Below, one piece after another: positions 9,007-17,959 of a stretch of 64,000 nucleotides of DNA. The stretch is from NCBI RefSeq assembly GCF_003703975.1, contig NZ_QTJY01000003.1, positions 62,001-126,000 of the forward strand. The letters run 5' to 3'. Every line of letters starts with the position of its first letter. The stretch's first letter is position 1. The position numbers were made by a program, and so were the translations under genes. The DNA is from Larkinella soli. Lineage in GTDB: Bacteria > Bacteroidota > Bacteroidia > Cytophagales > Spirosomataceae. The notes beneath the pieces were generated by a model that searched no databases, was not told where the DNA came from, and saw nothing but the letters and a program-made list of their open reading frames with translations.

Positions 9007-10154
9007 AGTCTTTGGGTGGCTTCCTGAATCCGTTCCTTCGGCATGCACAGCGAAACCCGGATGTAGCGGTTTCCCTTGGGGCCGAAGATAAAGCCCGGAG
9101 CGATAAAAATGTGCTTGTTGTAAAGCAGGTCGTCGACCAGCTGCTCCGCCGAGGGAATGGAGTCGGGCAGTTTTGCCCAGAGGAACATGCCCTCCTGATC
9201 GTCGGTGTAGGTGCAGTTCAGGGCGTCCAGGAAGGCTTTGGCGGCATCCAGCCGTTCGTGGTAGACGGCGTTCCGTTCCTCATGCCACTCTTCCGGGTTG
9301 CCGAGGGCCTCGGCGGCCGCGTCCATTATGGGCCGGAACATCCCCGAATCGACGTTGCTCTTGATGGTCAGGACGGCGTCGATATACGGTTTGGCGGAGG
9401 CCATCCAGCCCACGCGCCAGCCGGCCATGTTATGGGATTTACTCATCGAATTCATCTCGATGGCCACCTCCGTCGCTCCTTCGATCGACAACAGGCTGAC
9501 GGGTGGTTTTTTATTGAGAATGAGGCTATAGGGATTGTCGTGGCAGAGCAGCACCCGGTGTTCACGGGCGAACCGCACGGCCCTTTCGAAGGTGTCGCGG
9601 ACGGCCGGCGCTCCGGTGGGCATATGCGGGTAGTTGAGCCACATGATCCGGGTGCGGGGAGTCGCCAGCCGCTCGACGGCCTCCCAGTCGGGCTGCCAGT
9701 TGCGGTGTTCGAGCAGGGGATATTCCTTTACTTCGGCCCCGACCATTTTACTGACGGCGCGGTAGGCCGGGTAGCCCAGTTCCGGCACCAGCACCTCGTC
9801 GCCCTCGTTCAGAAAGGTCAGGGAAATGTGCGTGATGCCTTCCTTGGAACCCATCAGGGGTAGAATCTCCGTGTCGGGGTTCAGCAGCACGTCGTAGGTC
9901 CGGACGTAAAACCGGGCGATGGCCGCCCGCAGGTCGGGGATTCCCTTATACGACTGATAACCATGGGCGTTGGGCCGGCGGGCCGATTCATACAAAGCCT
10001 GCAGGGTTTCTTCCGAGGGCATCATGTCGGGGTTGCCGATGCCGATGTTGATTACGTCGTGGCCGGCGGCCTGGAGCTTCCGCACCTCCGCCAGCTTCAC
10101 CGAAAAGTAGTACTCCTCGGTCTGTCCGGCCCGGTGGGCTAATGGAATAATCAT
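9003..10154 (-). CDS. PLP-dependent aminotransferase (class I/II), aromatic amino acid context
   Basis: The 383-residue enzyme has the fold-type I features: INIGIGNPDMMPSEE near the N-terminus, HGYQSYKGIPDLRAAIARFY, NYPHMPTGAP, and the PLP lysine in MNSMSKSHNMAGWRVG. The final arginine for the substrate carboxylate is in NRYIRVSLC. The start at MIIPLAHRAG is preferred because upstream residues do not fit. Together with tyrA, which it overlaps by 4 bp, it probably supplies the transamination of aromatic keto acids. A role with other keto acids (for example LL-diaminopimelate) cannot be excluded by sequence alone. Confidence 0.9.
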   Translation of the reverse strand: MIIPLAHRAGQTEEYYFSVKLAEVRKLQAAGHDVINIGIGNPDMMPSEETLQALYESARRPNAHGYQSYKGIPDLRAAIARFYVRTYDVLLNPDTEILPLMGSKEGITHISLTFLNEGDEVLVPELGYPAYRAVSKMVGAEVKEYPLLEHRNWQPDWEAVERLATPRTRIMWLNYPHMPTGAPAVRDTFERAVRFAREHRVLLCHDNPYSLILNKKPPVSLLSIEGATEVAIEMNSMSKSHNMAGWRVGWMASAKPYIDAVLTIKSNVDSGMFRPIMDAAAEALGNPEEWHEERNAVYHERLDAAKAFLDALNCTYTDDQEGMFLWAKLPDSIPSAEQLVDDLLYNKHIFIAPGFIFGPKGNRYIRVSLCMPKERIQEATQRL

Positions 10155-10215
10155 TCTCTGAACGGTAATTTCGCTGAAAAACTTCGACTGCCGCCCCGAA
10201 ACCGGAACGGAATCG

Positions 10216-10223
10216 CAAAAGTA
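10216..10223 (-). promoter_or_regulatory. Putative -7 element of the aminotransferase-tyrA operon
   Basis: The minus strand reads TACTTTTG, a perfect match to TAnnTTTG, 61 bp before the start codon at 10154. I see no good -33 TTTG. Confidence 0.45.
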
Positions 10224-10255
10224 CAAATCCTGAAAATCATTTGGTCAGCGGATTG

Positions 10256-10285
10256 ACAGTTCACCCTGAATTATCGACAATTCAC
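10256..10285 (+). promoter_or_regulatory. Candidate LytTR-binding direct repeat
   Basis: ACAGTTCAC (10256-10264) and ACAATTCAC (10277-10285) form a direct repeat with a 21-bp period. The general LytTR site is two 9-mers of type [TA][AC][CA]GTTN[AG][TG] separated by 12-13 bp. It lies 33 bp before the -7 element of the kinase/LytTR operon, which suggests autoregulation. Confidence 0.6.
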
Positions 10286-10318
10286 GTTTTTTTTATAGCT
10301 TTCTCCCTGAAAGGCACC

Positions 10319-10326
10319 GACTTTTG
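10319..10326 (+). promoter_or_regulatory. Putative -7 element of the kinase/regulator operon
   Basis: GACTTTTG followed by TA matches TAnnTTTG at five of six positions and ends 17 bp before the start codon at 10344. The LytTR-type direct repeat lies directly upstream. Confidence 0.45.
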
Positions 10327-10343
10327 TAGGAAGTTCGACCATC

Positions 10344-11414
10344 ATGCATACCGTGTCTCCTCCCATCCGTTTCGACGACCGGCTTTTCCGACTGTTCGGG
10401 ATTCCGCTGATCGCCTTCATGATGCCGCTGGTCTTCTTCGACCACAGCCTGTCGGAAGGTGCCCGGGCGCTGACTCCGATCTGGCTGGTTTCTCTGCTGC
10501 ATACCTGGATTTACTGGGAAGGAAACCGGGTCATCTATTTTCAGACCCGCAGGCGGTTTCCGCTGGTATCGCAGACCCACCGGCGCCTGACCTGGCTGAT
10601 GGTTCTTTCGGTAACGTTCACCCTGCTGGCCTGTTTCGTCATCAACGGCTTCCTGGATTTCTGCCTGCCGAATCCGAACATCAAAACGCCCTCCACCTTC
10701 ACTAAAAATGCCACCAGCCTCATCCTGACGGGCACCTGCCTGGCGATCTACGAGAGTGTTTATTATTTCCGGCTCCTTCAGGCCGCCCTGCTGGAGGCCG
10801 AACAGCTGAAGAAGGAGAACCTCCAGTCGCAGCTGGAAACCCTGAAGAATCAGGTCAACCCGCATTTTCTGTTCAACAGCCTCAACACCCTGGCGTCCAT
10901 TATCCCGGAAGACGCCGATCTGGCCGTGGAGTTCGTGCAGAAGCTGTCGAAGGTATACCGGTATATTCTGGAAATCAGGGACCTGCAAACCGTCAGCCTG
11001 AAGGAGGAACTGACCGCCCTGAAGGCCTACACCTTCCTGCTCCAGATTCGGTTCGGGGAGAACCTGAACATCCGGATCGACCTTCCGGACGAGCACCTGA
11101 CGGACCGGCTGGTGCCGCTGTCGCTCCAGATGCTGCTGGAAAATGCCGTCAAGCATAATATTATTTCTACCCAGAAACCGCTGTTCATCGAGGTCTTTAT
11201 CGAGAAGGAGCGCGTCATCGTGCGCAACAACCTTCAGCGGAAAAACCAGCCGACGGACTCGACGGGCCTGGGGCTGCCGAACATCCGCAACCGGTATCAG
11301 CTGCTGGCGAGCCAGCCCGTGGACGTGATCGTGACCACGCAGGCCTTCGCCGTGAGCCTTCCGCTGCTGCCCGCCCGCACCCCGGCCGGAGAACAACTTC
11401 TCATCAACGACTGA
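10344..11414 (+). CDS. LytS-type sensor histidine kinase
   Basis: The 356-residue kinase has four predicted membrane segments in residues 15-145, a coiled coil, and the His_kinase motif NQVNPHFLFNSLNTL with the phospho-acceptor His near 174. The ATPase domain follows with N box MLLENAVKHNII and G box TGLGLPNIRNRY. It lacks a recognisable extracellular sensor domain. The LytTR response regulator begins 9 bp after its stop, a typical kinase/regulator pair. The upstream region carries a direct repeat of LytTR type and a -7 element. Confidence 0.94.
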   Translation: MHTVSPPIRFDDRLFRLFGIPLIAFMMPLVFFDHSLSEGARALTPIWLVSLLHTWIYWEGNRVIYFQTRRRFPLVSQTHRRLTWLMVLSVTFTLLACFVINGFLDFCLPNPNIKTPSTFTKNATSLILTGTCLAIYESVYYFRLLQAALLEAEQLKKENLQSQLETLKNQVNPHFLFNSLNTLASIIPEDADLAVEFVQKLSKVYRYILEIRDLQTVSLKEELTALKAYTFLLQIRFGENLNIRIDLPDEHLTDRLVPLSLQMLLENAVKHNIISTQKPLFIEVFIEKERVIVRNNLQRKNQPTDSTGLGLPNIRNRYQLLASQPVDVIVTTQAFAVSLPLLPARTPAGEQLLIND

Positions 11415-11423
11415 CGCCAGCCT

Positions 11424-12185
11424 ATGAACGTTCTGCTGATCGAAGACGAACAGCCGGCCGCCAAGCGGCTGACCCGCATGCTGACCGGTCTGCGCCCGGA
11501 CCTGAAAGTGCTCGACGTTATCGACAGCGTCGAGGCTTCGGTCAAGTGGCTCCAGACCTTTCCGCGACCCGACCTGATGTTCCTGGACATTCAGCTGGCC
11601 GACGGCATCAGCTTCGATATTTTCAAACAGGTGGAGGTGAAAACGCCGGTGATCTTCACGACGGCCTACGACGAATACACGCTGAAGGCTTTCAAGGTCA
11701 ACAGCGTGGATTACCTGCTGAAGCCCATCGACCCCGAAGAACTGTCGGCCGCCCTCGACAAATACGATTCCCTGACCCGTGAACCCGCCGGGCTGGCCCC
11801 CGAGCTGGAAAAGCTGCTGAAGCAGCTCTCCGTTCCGAAACCGACCTACAAGGAACGCCTGCTGGTCAAAACCGGACAGCAGCTGGCCTACGTACCGGTC
11901 GATTCACTGGCTTATCTCTTTTCCGACGAGGGGCTGACCTTCGCGGTGGATGCGGCCGGAAAACGCTGGATTCTGGACTACACGCTCGACCAGACCGAAA
12001 CCTTTCTGCCGCCCCGGACCTTCTTCCGCATCAGCCGGAAATTCATCGTCCGCATCTCCTCCATCCTCCGGATTCACACCTATTTCAACAGCCGGCTGAA
12101 ACTGGATCTCCAACCCGCCACGGCCTTCGAAGTGATCGTCAGTCGGGAGCGGGTCGGAGAGTTCAAGGAGTGGCTGGATCAGTGA
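11424..12185 (+). CDS. LytTR-family response regulator
   Basis: The 253-residue regulator has a receiver domain with acidic pocket IEDEQ, phospho-acceptor Asp55 in MFLDIQLADG, conserved Thr/Lys in VIFTTAYDEY and YLLKPIDP, and a C-terminal LytTR domain (about 150-250). The LytTR signatures VDSLAYLFSDEG and FFRISRKFIVRISSI are clear. It pairs with the kinase immediately upstream. The gene meets the ATPase-less permease gene tail to tail with a 3-bp gap. The same binding-site type occurs before its own operon and before the TonB receptor gene at 19132. Confidence 0.95.
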   Translation: MNVLLIEDEQPAAKRLTRMLTGLRPDLKVLDVIDSVEASVKWLQTFPRPDLMFLDIQLADGISFDIFKQVEVKTPVIFTTAYDEYTLKAFKVNSVDYLLKPIDPEELSAALDKYDSLTREPAGLAPELEKLLKQLSVPKPTYKERLLVKTGQQLAYVPVDSLAYLFSDEGLTFAVDAAGKRWILDYTLDQTETFLPPRTFFRISRKFIVRISSILRIHTYFNSRLKLDLQPATAFEVIVSRERVGEFKEWLDQ

Positions 12186-12188
12186 CCG

Positions 12189-14858
12189 TCATTCGGAGCG
12201 CAGGCTGTTGACGGGATTGGTCAGGGCGGCCCGGAGGCTCTGGAAGCTGACCGTCAGCAGGGCGATTCCGCAGGCCAGCACGCCCGCCAGCACAAACACC
12301 CACCATTCGATGTCGATGCGGTAGATGAAGTCCTGAAGCCACTTATCCATCGCCCACCAGGCCACCGGCGACGCGATCAGCAGCGCCAGCCCCACCAGTT
12401 TGAGGAAGTCCTTCGACAGCAGCGCCACGATGCTCGCCACCGAAGCGCCCAGCACTTTCCGCACGCCGATTTCCTTCGTCCGCTGCTCGGCCGTAAACGT
12501 AGCCAGTCCGAAAAGACCCATGCAGGAGATCAGAATGGCAATCCCGGTGGCGGTGCTGACCAGCCGGCTTGTTTTCGTCTCCTTTTCGTACAGCCTGGCG
12601 ATGGAGTCGTCGAGGAACCGGTAGTTGAATTTCGTGTCGGGATGCACCTGGTTCCATTGTTCTTCCATAGCGGCCAGGGTGGCTTTTACCTCGCTCATCG
12701 GGCGGCCCTTCGTCGCCAGCCGGACGCCGAGGTTGCGTTCATTGCGCGGCATGTGGGCAATGAACGCGGGGCCGATCTTTTCGTGAAACGACTGCTCGTG
12801 GAAGTCGGCCACCACCCCGACGATCGGGTAGTATTTTCCCTGCCATTCCACCAGTTTACCGAGGGCGTCGGCCGGTTTCCGGAACCCGAGCATCCCGGCG
12901 TAGGTGCGGTTGATGACCATTTCGCTGAAGGTGTCGCTTTTCATGATGGCCCGGCCCGCCTGCAGGCGCAGGCCATACAGCGGAATATAGTTTTCGTCGC
13001 CGACCTTGGCCGACACGTCCATTTCAATCTCCCGTTTGCCCCGGTATTTCAGTTTGGTCATCATAAAGCTTTCGCCCATCGGCGGAAACCACTCCTTCGT
13101 CACCCGGTCTACCCCGGCCAGCTTCCGGAACCGTTCGGCCACCAGTTCGGTCTTTCCGGCCCGTCCGACGTCGACCGAGACGACCGCGTCCGTTGAAAAG
13201 CCGAGGTCTTTGTTCCGCATGAAGCTCATCTGCCGGCCCACCAGCAGGGTGCCGATAATGAAGATCAGCGAAATCGTGAACTGAAAAACGATCAGGCCCT
13301 TCCGCAGAAACCCTTTCTGCCCGCCCATCACGACCGAATGCCCTTTCAGTGACAGGGCGGGGCGGTAGGATGAAACCACCCAGGAGGGATATAACCCCGC
13401 CAGCAGGGAGGTGGCGATCAGGACCACGGCCAGAAAACCGATGGTTTTCAGACTGAACAGATCATACGTCAGACCGGCCGGGATCAGCGACCGGAAGGCC
13501 GAAAGTACCGGCCCGACGAGCGCCATAGCCACGACCATGGCCCCGAAGGTCAGCATGGCCGTCTCGCTCATGAACTGCGCGACCAGACCCTTCCGGCTGC
13601 TTCCGAAGACCTTCCGCACCCCGATCTCCCGCGCCCGGTAGACCGACTGGGCCGTCGCCAGGTTGATGAAGTTGACGGCGGCAATCAGCAGGATGAACAG
13701 GGCCACGGCCATCATGGCGTACAGCGTCGGCAGGTGAGCTTTCCGGGAATAGTTATCCATATAATCCGCATCGAAGTGCAGGTCGGACAGGGGCTGTAAG
13801 GCCGGTACGAACTTGAACTCCTGGCGGAAATGCCGTCGGGAGAAATCCTGGAACGGTTTTGTCAACTGGGCAGGATCGGTTCCGGCAGGCAGTTTGACGA
13901 AGGCTTGCGTGGAAGACCAGATGTCGTCCCACTCGTCGAGGTTGATCCACTTCATGTGCGGGCTGGCCCGGAGCGTGGCCGAGGAGATAAAATCGGTAAA
14001 GGTAAAGTCGGTCGGCCGGTCGCGGTCTTTCACGATACCCGCCACCCGGACCCGCACCGAATCGAGGTAAATCACCTCTTTTCCGAGCATCTGCTCCGGC
14101 GCCAGGTCCCCGAAGTATTTATGCGCTTTTCGTTCGGAAAGCACCACCTGATACGGCTCCCGGAGGGCGGTTTTCGGGTTTCCGGCCCGCCATTCGTACG
14201 AAAAGATGGAGAAGAACTCCGGGTCGGCGATAACCAGTTCGGCGTTGTCGACCCCGTGCCGGCGGCTTTCGAACCGTTTCGGTTTTTCCGTTCCGTCGGG
14301 AATCAACACATCCGTCTCGAAGTTATGAAAGGCCGCGACCGTTTCCAGCCCCGAAATTTCTTTCCGGAGGGCGGCCGGCACCGCATTCGGCGGAAAGCCG
14401 AATTTCTGTTTTTCTCCTTTGGCCCCGAACTGTCCCTCCCCGACCAGCCGGTAGATCCGCTCCCGGTCCGGATGGAAGGTATCGAAACTCAGCTCATAAT
14501 CGGTAATCAGGTAGATCCCGAGGCAGGCCAGGATGCCCAGCGTCAGGCCGAACAGGTTGATGAGGGTGCTGACCTTGTGTTTGGTCAGGCTGCGGAATGA
14601 GGTTTTCAGGTAATTGCGTAGCATGACGGGATGGAATAAGGAGGGCGTTGGAAAATCGGCCGGCCGGCGTTTCAATGCGAATGGCCGGATAAAACTCAGC
14701 ACATTGACCCAGTACCGCCGGCCGGCCCGGCCGGCGCCGAACCGGTCCAGGTCGCGCAGGTAGCGTTCGTGGAGGTCGCCCTGCACCTCCTCCAGCAGGT
14801 GGGGCGCGCAGAACCATGCCAGCAAACGCTCGGCCAGGAAGGGAGGATTCGCTTTCAT
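12189..14858 (-). CDS. Permease-prefix-domain FtsX-type ABC permease, copy 1
   Basis: The 889-residue protein begins with a cytoplasmic prefix domain of about 80 residues (CAPHLLEEVQGDLHERYLRD), the permease prefix domain 2 pattern. It continues with two tandem MacB/FtsX units: a helix near 100, a large periplasmic MacB-like domain, and three-helix bundles near 380-490 and at the C-terminus. Cytoplasmic loops YRAREIGVRKVFGSSRK and QRTKEIGVRKVLGAS are the ATPase contact motifs of this family. No ATPase gene is adjacent. It lies 7 bp downstream of a paralogue and shares its operon with a PadR regulator. Confidence 0.9.
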   Translation of the reverse strand: MKANPPFLAERLLAWFCAPHLLEEVQGDLHERYLRDLDRFGAGRAGRRYWVNVLSFIRPFALKRRPADFPTPSLFHPVMLRNYLKTSFRSLTKHKVSTLINLFGLTLGILACLGIYLITDYELSFDTFHPDRERIYRLVGEGQFGAKGEKQKFGFPPNAVPAALRKEISGLETVAAFHNFETDVLIPDGTEKPKRFESRRHGVDNAELVIADPEFFSIFSYEWRAGNPKTALREPYQVVLSERKAHKYFGDLAPEQMLGKEVIYLDSVRVRVAGIVKDRDRPTDFTFTDFISSATLRASPHMKWINLDEWDDIWSSTQAFVKLPAGTDPAQLTKPFQDFSRRHFRQEFKFVPALQPLSDLHFDADYMDNYSRKAHLPTLYAMMAVALFILLIAAVNFINLATAQSVYRAREIGVRKVFGSSRKGLVAQFMSETAMLTFGAMVVAMALVGPVLSAFRSLIPAGLTYDLFSLKTIGFLAVVLIATSLLAGLYPSWVVSSYRPALSLKGHSVVMGGQKGFLRKGLIVFQFTISLIFIIGTLLVGRQMSFMRNKDLGFSTDAVVSVDVGRAGKTELVAERFRKLAGVDRVTKEWFPPMGESFMMTKLKYRGKREIEMDVSAKVGDENYIPLYGLRLQAGRAIMKSDTFSEMVINRTYAGMLGFRKPADALGKLVEWQGKYYPIVGVVADFHEQSFHEKIGPAFIAHMPRNERNLGVRLATKGRPMSEVKATLAAMEEQWNQVHPDTKFNYRFLDDSIARLYEKETKTSRLVSTATGIAILISCMGLFGLATFTAEQRTKEIGVRKVLGASVASIVALLSKDFLKLVGLALLIASPVAWWAMDKWLQDFIYRIDIEWWVFVLAGVLACGIALLTVSFQSLRAALTNPVNSLRSE

Positions 14859-14865
14859 CGGATGT

Positions 14866-17454
14866 CTATTCCGTTTTCAAACTCTTGATCGGGTTGGCCA
14901 GCGCGGCCCGGATGCTCTGGTAGCTGACGGTCAGGGCCGCAATGCCGAAGGTGGTCAGGACGGCCACCAGAAACAGGGCCGGGCCGATGCTGATGTGGTA
15001 GGCAAACTCCCGCAGCCAGCCGTCCATCGCCCACCAGGCCACGGGAGCCGCGATCAGGAAAGCAATCGCCATCAGCCAGACGAACTCGCGGGAGAACAAG
15101 CCGACGATGCTGCCGACCGACGCCCCCAGCACCTTCCGAATGCCGACCTCGCGGGTGCGCTGCACGGCCATCAGCGACACCAGCCCGTACAGACCCAGGC
15201 TGCCGATCAGGATGGCGATCCCGGCAAACAGGCGGAAGGCGTTGTACATTTTCTCTTCCTGGGTGTAAATCCGGTCGATGTGCTGGTCCAGAAATTCGTA
15301 GTGAAACACGTCATCGGGGTTCATCGACTGCCATTCGCGCTCGAGGGCGGCCAGGGTCCGGGGTACGCCCTCGGGCCGGAGTTTGACGCTGACCTGCCAG
15401 AGCCAGGAGGTATTGTAGGCCAGAATACAGGCACGAATTTTCCTGTGCTTCGATTCGCTCTGAAAATCCTTCACCACACCCCGGATCTGCGCGGGCTGAT
15501 CGCCCGCCAGAAACCGCTTGCCGATGGCGTCCTGCGGGTTCCGGAAGCCCAGCCGTCTGATGAGCGTCTGGTTGACGACCACCCGGCCGACGGTATCTTT
15601 GCTCGTTTGCCGGGCGATGGGTTCGCCGGCCAGCAGTTCGAGTTTGAACATCGGCATATAGGCTTCGTCCACCAGCTTGAGTTCGGTCACGTCGTTCTCG
15701 TTCATGCCGTATTCAGGAGCCGAAAAGGGCATGAAGCTGGAGTTGGTGGCCGGGTTGGCCGACGAAAAGCTAAACTCCGCGACACCCGGGTTTTCCTTCA
15801 GTTTCTGCCGCAGGATGTCGGCCTTCTGGCCCGCCGGAAACAAGACGATGGCCTCCTTGTCGAACCCAAGATCCTGATTCCGGAAGAAATCCATCTGCCG
15901 GGCCACCACCAGCGTGCCGATGATCAGAACCTGCGAGAAGGTGAACTGCAGGATCACCAGCCCCTTGCGCAGCGTGAGACTGCGTCCGCCCGGCGAGGTC
16001 ATCCGGGATTTGAGGGCGATGATCGGCTGAAAGCCCGACTGCACCAGCGCCGGATACAGCCCGGCCAGGAGGATCGTTCCGCAAACCAGCGCCAGAATCA
16101 CCCCGATCACGGCCGGTTCCACCAGATGAGACGGATCGATCCGGATATTGAGCAGCGGCAGGCTGTAGGGAATAAAGAGCCGGACCGCAGCCAGGGCCAG
16201 CAGCACCGAAACCGCCACCAGAATGGCGGTTTCGCCCAGCACCTGCCCCACCAGCTGCGACCGCTGCGCCCCCATCACCTTCCGCACCCCAACCTCCTTG
16301 GAGCGCCGGACGGCCTGGGCCGTGGCGAGGTTGACGAAGTTGATGCAGGCGGAAAGAATGATAAACACCGCAATTCCGGCCAGTCCGTAAATCGTTCCTT
16401 TTGAGCGCGGACTGCTGGCCTGCGACAGGTAGCGCTGATCGAAATGGATCTCCCGCAGCGGCTGCATCAGCAGTTTCGCCTTGTCATTCTCAAACTGGTC
16501 CGGCCAGTTTTTGACCAGAAAATCCGGAAGCCGGGCTTCAATCCGACGGATGTCCAGTTTCGGGGGCAGAACGGCGAACAGATTACCGCCCTGAATGGAC
16601 CAGAAATTCTTCAGGTTGACCTCTTTCCGGACGGTTTCCCAGGAGGCCAGGTACCGGAACGTCAGGTGCGTGTTGGAGGGCAGATCCCGGATGACGCCGG
16701 AAACCCGCAGATTGTGACGGTTATCCAGCCCGATGATCCTGCCGACGGCGCCTGCTTCTCCGAAATATTTTCGGGCCACGGTCTCGGTAAGCACGACGGT
16801 ATTCGGTTCCTTCAGGGCGGTGGCCGGGTTGCCTTCGATCCAGTCGAAATCGAAGACCCGGGGAAAATCCTGATCCGCCCAGGCGAGCCCTTCCTCCCGA
16901 AACCGCTCGTTGCCGACCTTGATCAGGCTTTCGCCTTCATAATAATACTGGGAAACCAGCTCCAGTTCCGGAAAGTCGTTGCGAAGGGCCGGAGCCACGG
17001 CGAAGGATACGCTGGGGTTGAAGTCGATGCCGTTCAGGGTAACCCGGTAGGTCCGGTCGGCGCGGGCATGGAAGGCGTCGTAGGTCAGTTCGTTCCGCAC
17101 CACCAGAAAAATGACGATGCAGGCCGCCAGACCAAGCGCCAGGCCGGCCACGTTGATGAACGCATAACTTTTGTTCCGGCTAAGGTTCCGGAAGGCCACA
17201 GTAAAATAGTTGCGCAGCATATCGACAAAGAAAGGTTTAGGGTCGGTTTCTTGTTTTCGTTTCAGAAACTGCGGTCTCAGGAATCCAAGCACCTCCCGGG
17301 CATAGAGCCTCCGGGCGGTTTTTTCCCCATACAGATGCATGTTCCGGCCGAAGCGTTCGTACAGGTCGCCTTCGACCTCCTCCAGCAGGTGGGGTGCACA
17401 GCACCATTCCAGCAGCTTTCCGGCCCAGCGGGGCGGCATCGTTTGCGGTTTCAT
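14866..17454 (-). CDS. Permease-prefix-domain FtsX-type ABC permease, copy 2
   Basis: This 862-residue paralogue of the downstream gene has the same prefix domain (CCAPHLLEEVEGDLYERFGRN), two MacB/FtsX units and the loops VRRSKEVGVRKVMGAQR and VQRTREVGIRKVLGASV. Both end with a similar AALANPIKSL/AALTNPVNSL motif, which points to a tandem duplication followed by divergence. Its ATG overlaps the stop codon of the PadR gene (ATGA). The substrate is unknown; related orphan permeases are thought to use a shared ATPase encoded elsewhere. Confidence 0.9.
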   Translation of the reverse strand: MKPQTMPPRWAGKLLEWCCAPHLLEEVEGDLYERFGRNMHLYGEKTARRLYAREVLGFLRPQFLKRKQETDPKPFFVDMLRNYFTVAFRNLSRNKSYAFINVAGLALGLAACIVIFLVVRNELTYDAFHARADRTYRVTLNGIDFNPSVSFAVAPALRNDFPELELVSQYYYEGESLIKVGNERFREEGLAWADQDFPRVFDFDWIEGNPATALKEPNTVVLTETVARKYFGEAGAVGRIIGLDNRHNLRVSGVIRDLPSNTHLTFRYLASWETVRKEVNLKNFWSIQGGNLFAVLPPKLDIRRIEARLPDFLVKNWPDQFENDKAKLLMQPLREIHFDQRYLSQASSPRSKGTIYGLAGIAVFIILSACINFVNLATAQAVRRSKEVGVRKVMGAQRSQLVGQVLGETAILVAVSVLLALAAVRLFIPYSLPLLNIRIDPSHLVEPAVIGVILALVCGTILLAGLYPALVQSGFQPIIALKSRMTSPGGRSLTLRKGLVILQFTFSQVLIIGTLVVARQMDFFRNQDLGFDKEAIVLFPAGQKADILRQKLKENPGVAEFSFSSANPATNSSFMPFSAPEYGMNENDVTELKLVDEAYMPMFKLELLAGEPIARQTSKDTVGRVVVNQTLIRRLGFRNPQDAIGKRFLAGDQPAQIRGVVKDFQSESKHRKIRACILAYNTSWLWQVSVKLRPEGVPRTLAALEREWQSMNPDDVFHYEFLDQHIDRIYTQEEKMYNAFRLFAGIAILIGSLGLYGLVSLMAVQRTREVGIRKVLGASVGSIVGLFSREFVWLMAIAFLIAAPVAWWAMDGWLREFAYHISIGPALFLVAVLTTFGIAALTVSYQSIRAALANPIKSLKTE

Positions 17455-17789
17455 AGACTGACGGCGGGGAGGGATTGCGGAGCGATGGAATCCCAGAGTC
17501 GTTCGCGCATGGCCCGGATGTCGTGCAGCGTCCGGCTGCCCAGCACCGTCACCGCAAACAGCCGCTTCCGGCGGCCCCCGCGTTCGGCGGTGGCCTCGCC
17601 CAGCCGGGAGGTCAGCATGCCCTTTTCTTCCAGCCGGTGGAGGGCCGCATGCACAGCGCTGATGCTCACGGAACGGCCGGTCTGCCGGTCGAGTTCGTCG
17701 GTGATGGCCACCCCGTAGGCACCTTCACCCAGCACCGCCACCGTCAGCAGAACCACCTCTTCAAACTCACCCAGATAGGATCGTCTCAT
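17451..17789 (-). CDS. PadR-family transcriptional regulator
   Basis: The 112-residue protein, started at MRRSYLGEFEE, is a PadR-type winged helix. LGEFEEVVLLTVAVLGEGAYG is the N-terminal helix, SVSISAVHAALHRLEEKGML is the recognition helix and RRKRLFAVTVLGSRTLHDI is the wing and dimer helix. This short form is the subtype usually found next to prefix-domain permeases. It is the first gene of the operon with the two permeases (4-bp overlap). It probably represses its own operon through the inverted repeat just upstream. Confidence 0.92.
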   Translation of the reverse strand: MRRSYLGEFEEVVLLTVAVLGEGAYGVAITDELDRQTGRSVSISAVHAALHRLEEKGMLTSRLGEATAERGGRRKRLFAVTVLGSRTLHDIRAMRERLWDSIAPQSLPAVSL

Positions 17790-17795
17790 AGCCAA

Positions 17796-17829
17796 GGAGA
17801 TATAATTAATTTTTGTAGAACAAATCTCC
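17796..17829. promoter_or_regulatory. Candidate operator of the PadR operon
   Basis: An AT-rich segment is bordered by GGAGAT and ATCTCC, an inverted repeat with a 22-bp spacer, 6 bp upstream of the PadR start codon. The arms continue imperfectly inward. PadR proteins usually bind inverted repeats at their own promoter, but this one is not the classic ATGT-N8-ACAT form. Confidence 0.35.
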
Positions 17830-17959
17830 GGCCAGAAACGAAAATAGCCCTCTGGTGAATCCTGAAGGCCATTTTCGCCGGATACCTGTCCGAAATCGTA
17901 CACCGGGCTGTCCGGTGCCGAACAAAAAATCAGGTTCGGGTCAGTGAACAATGACGGTC

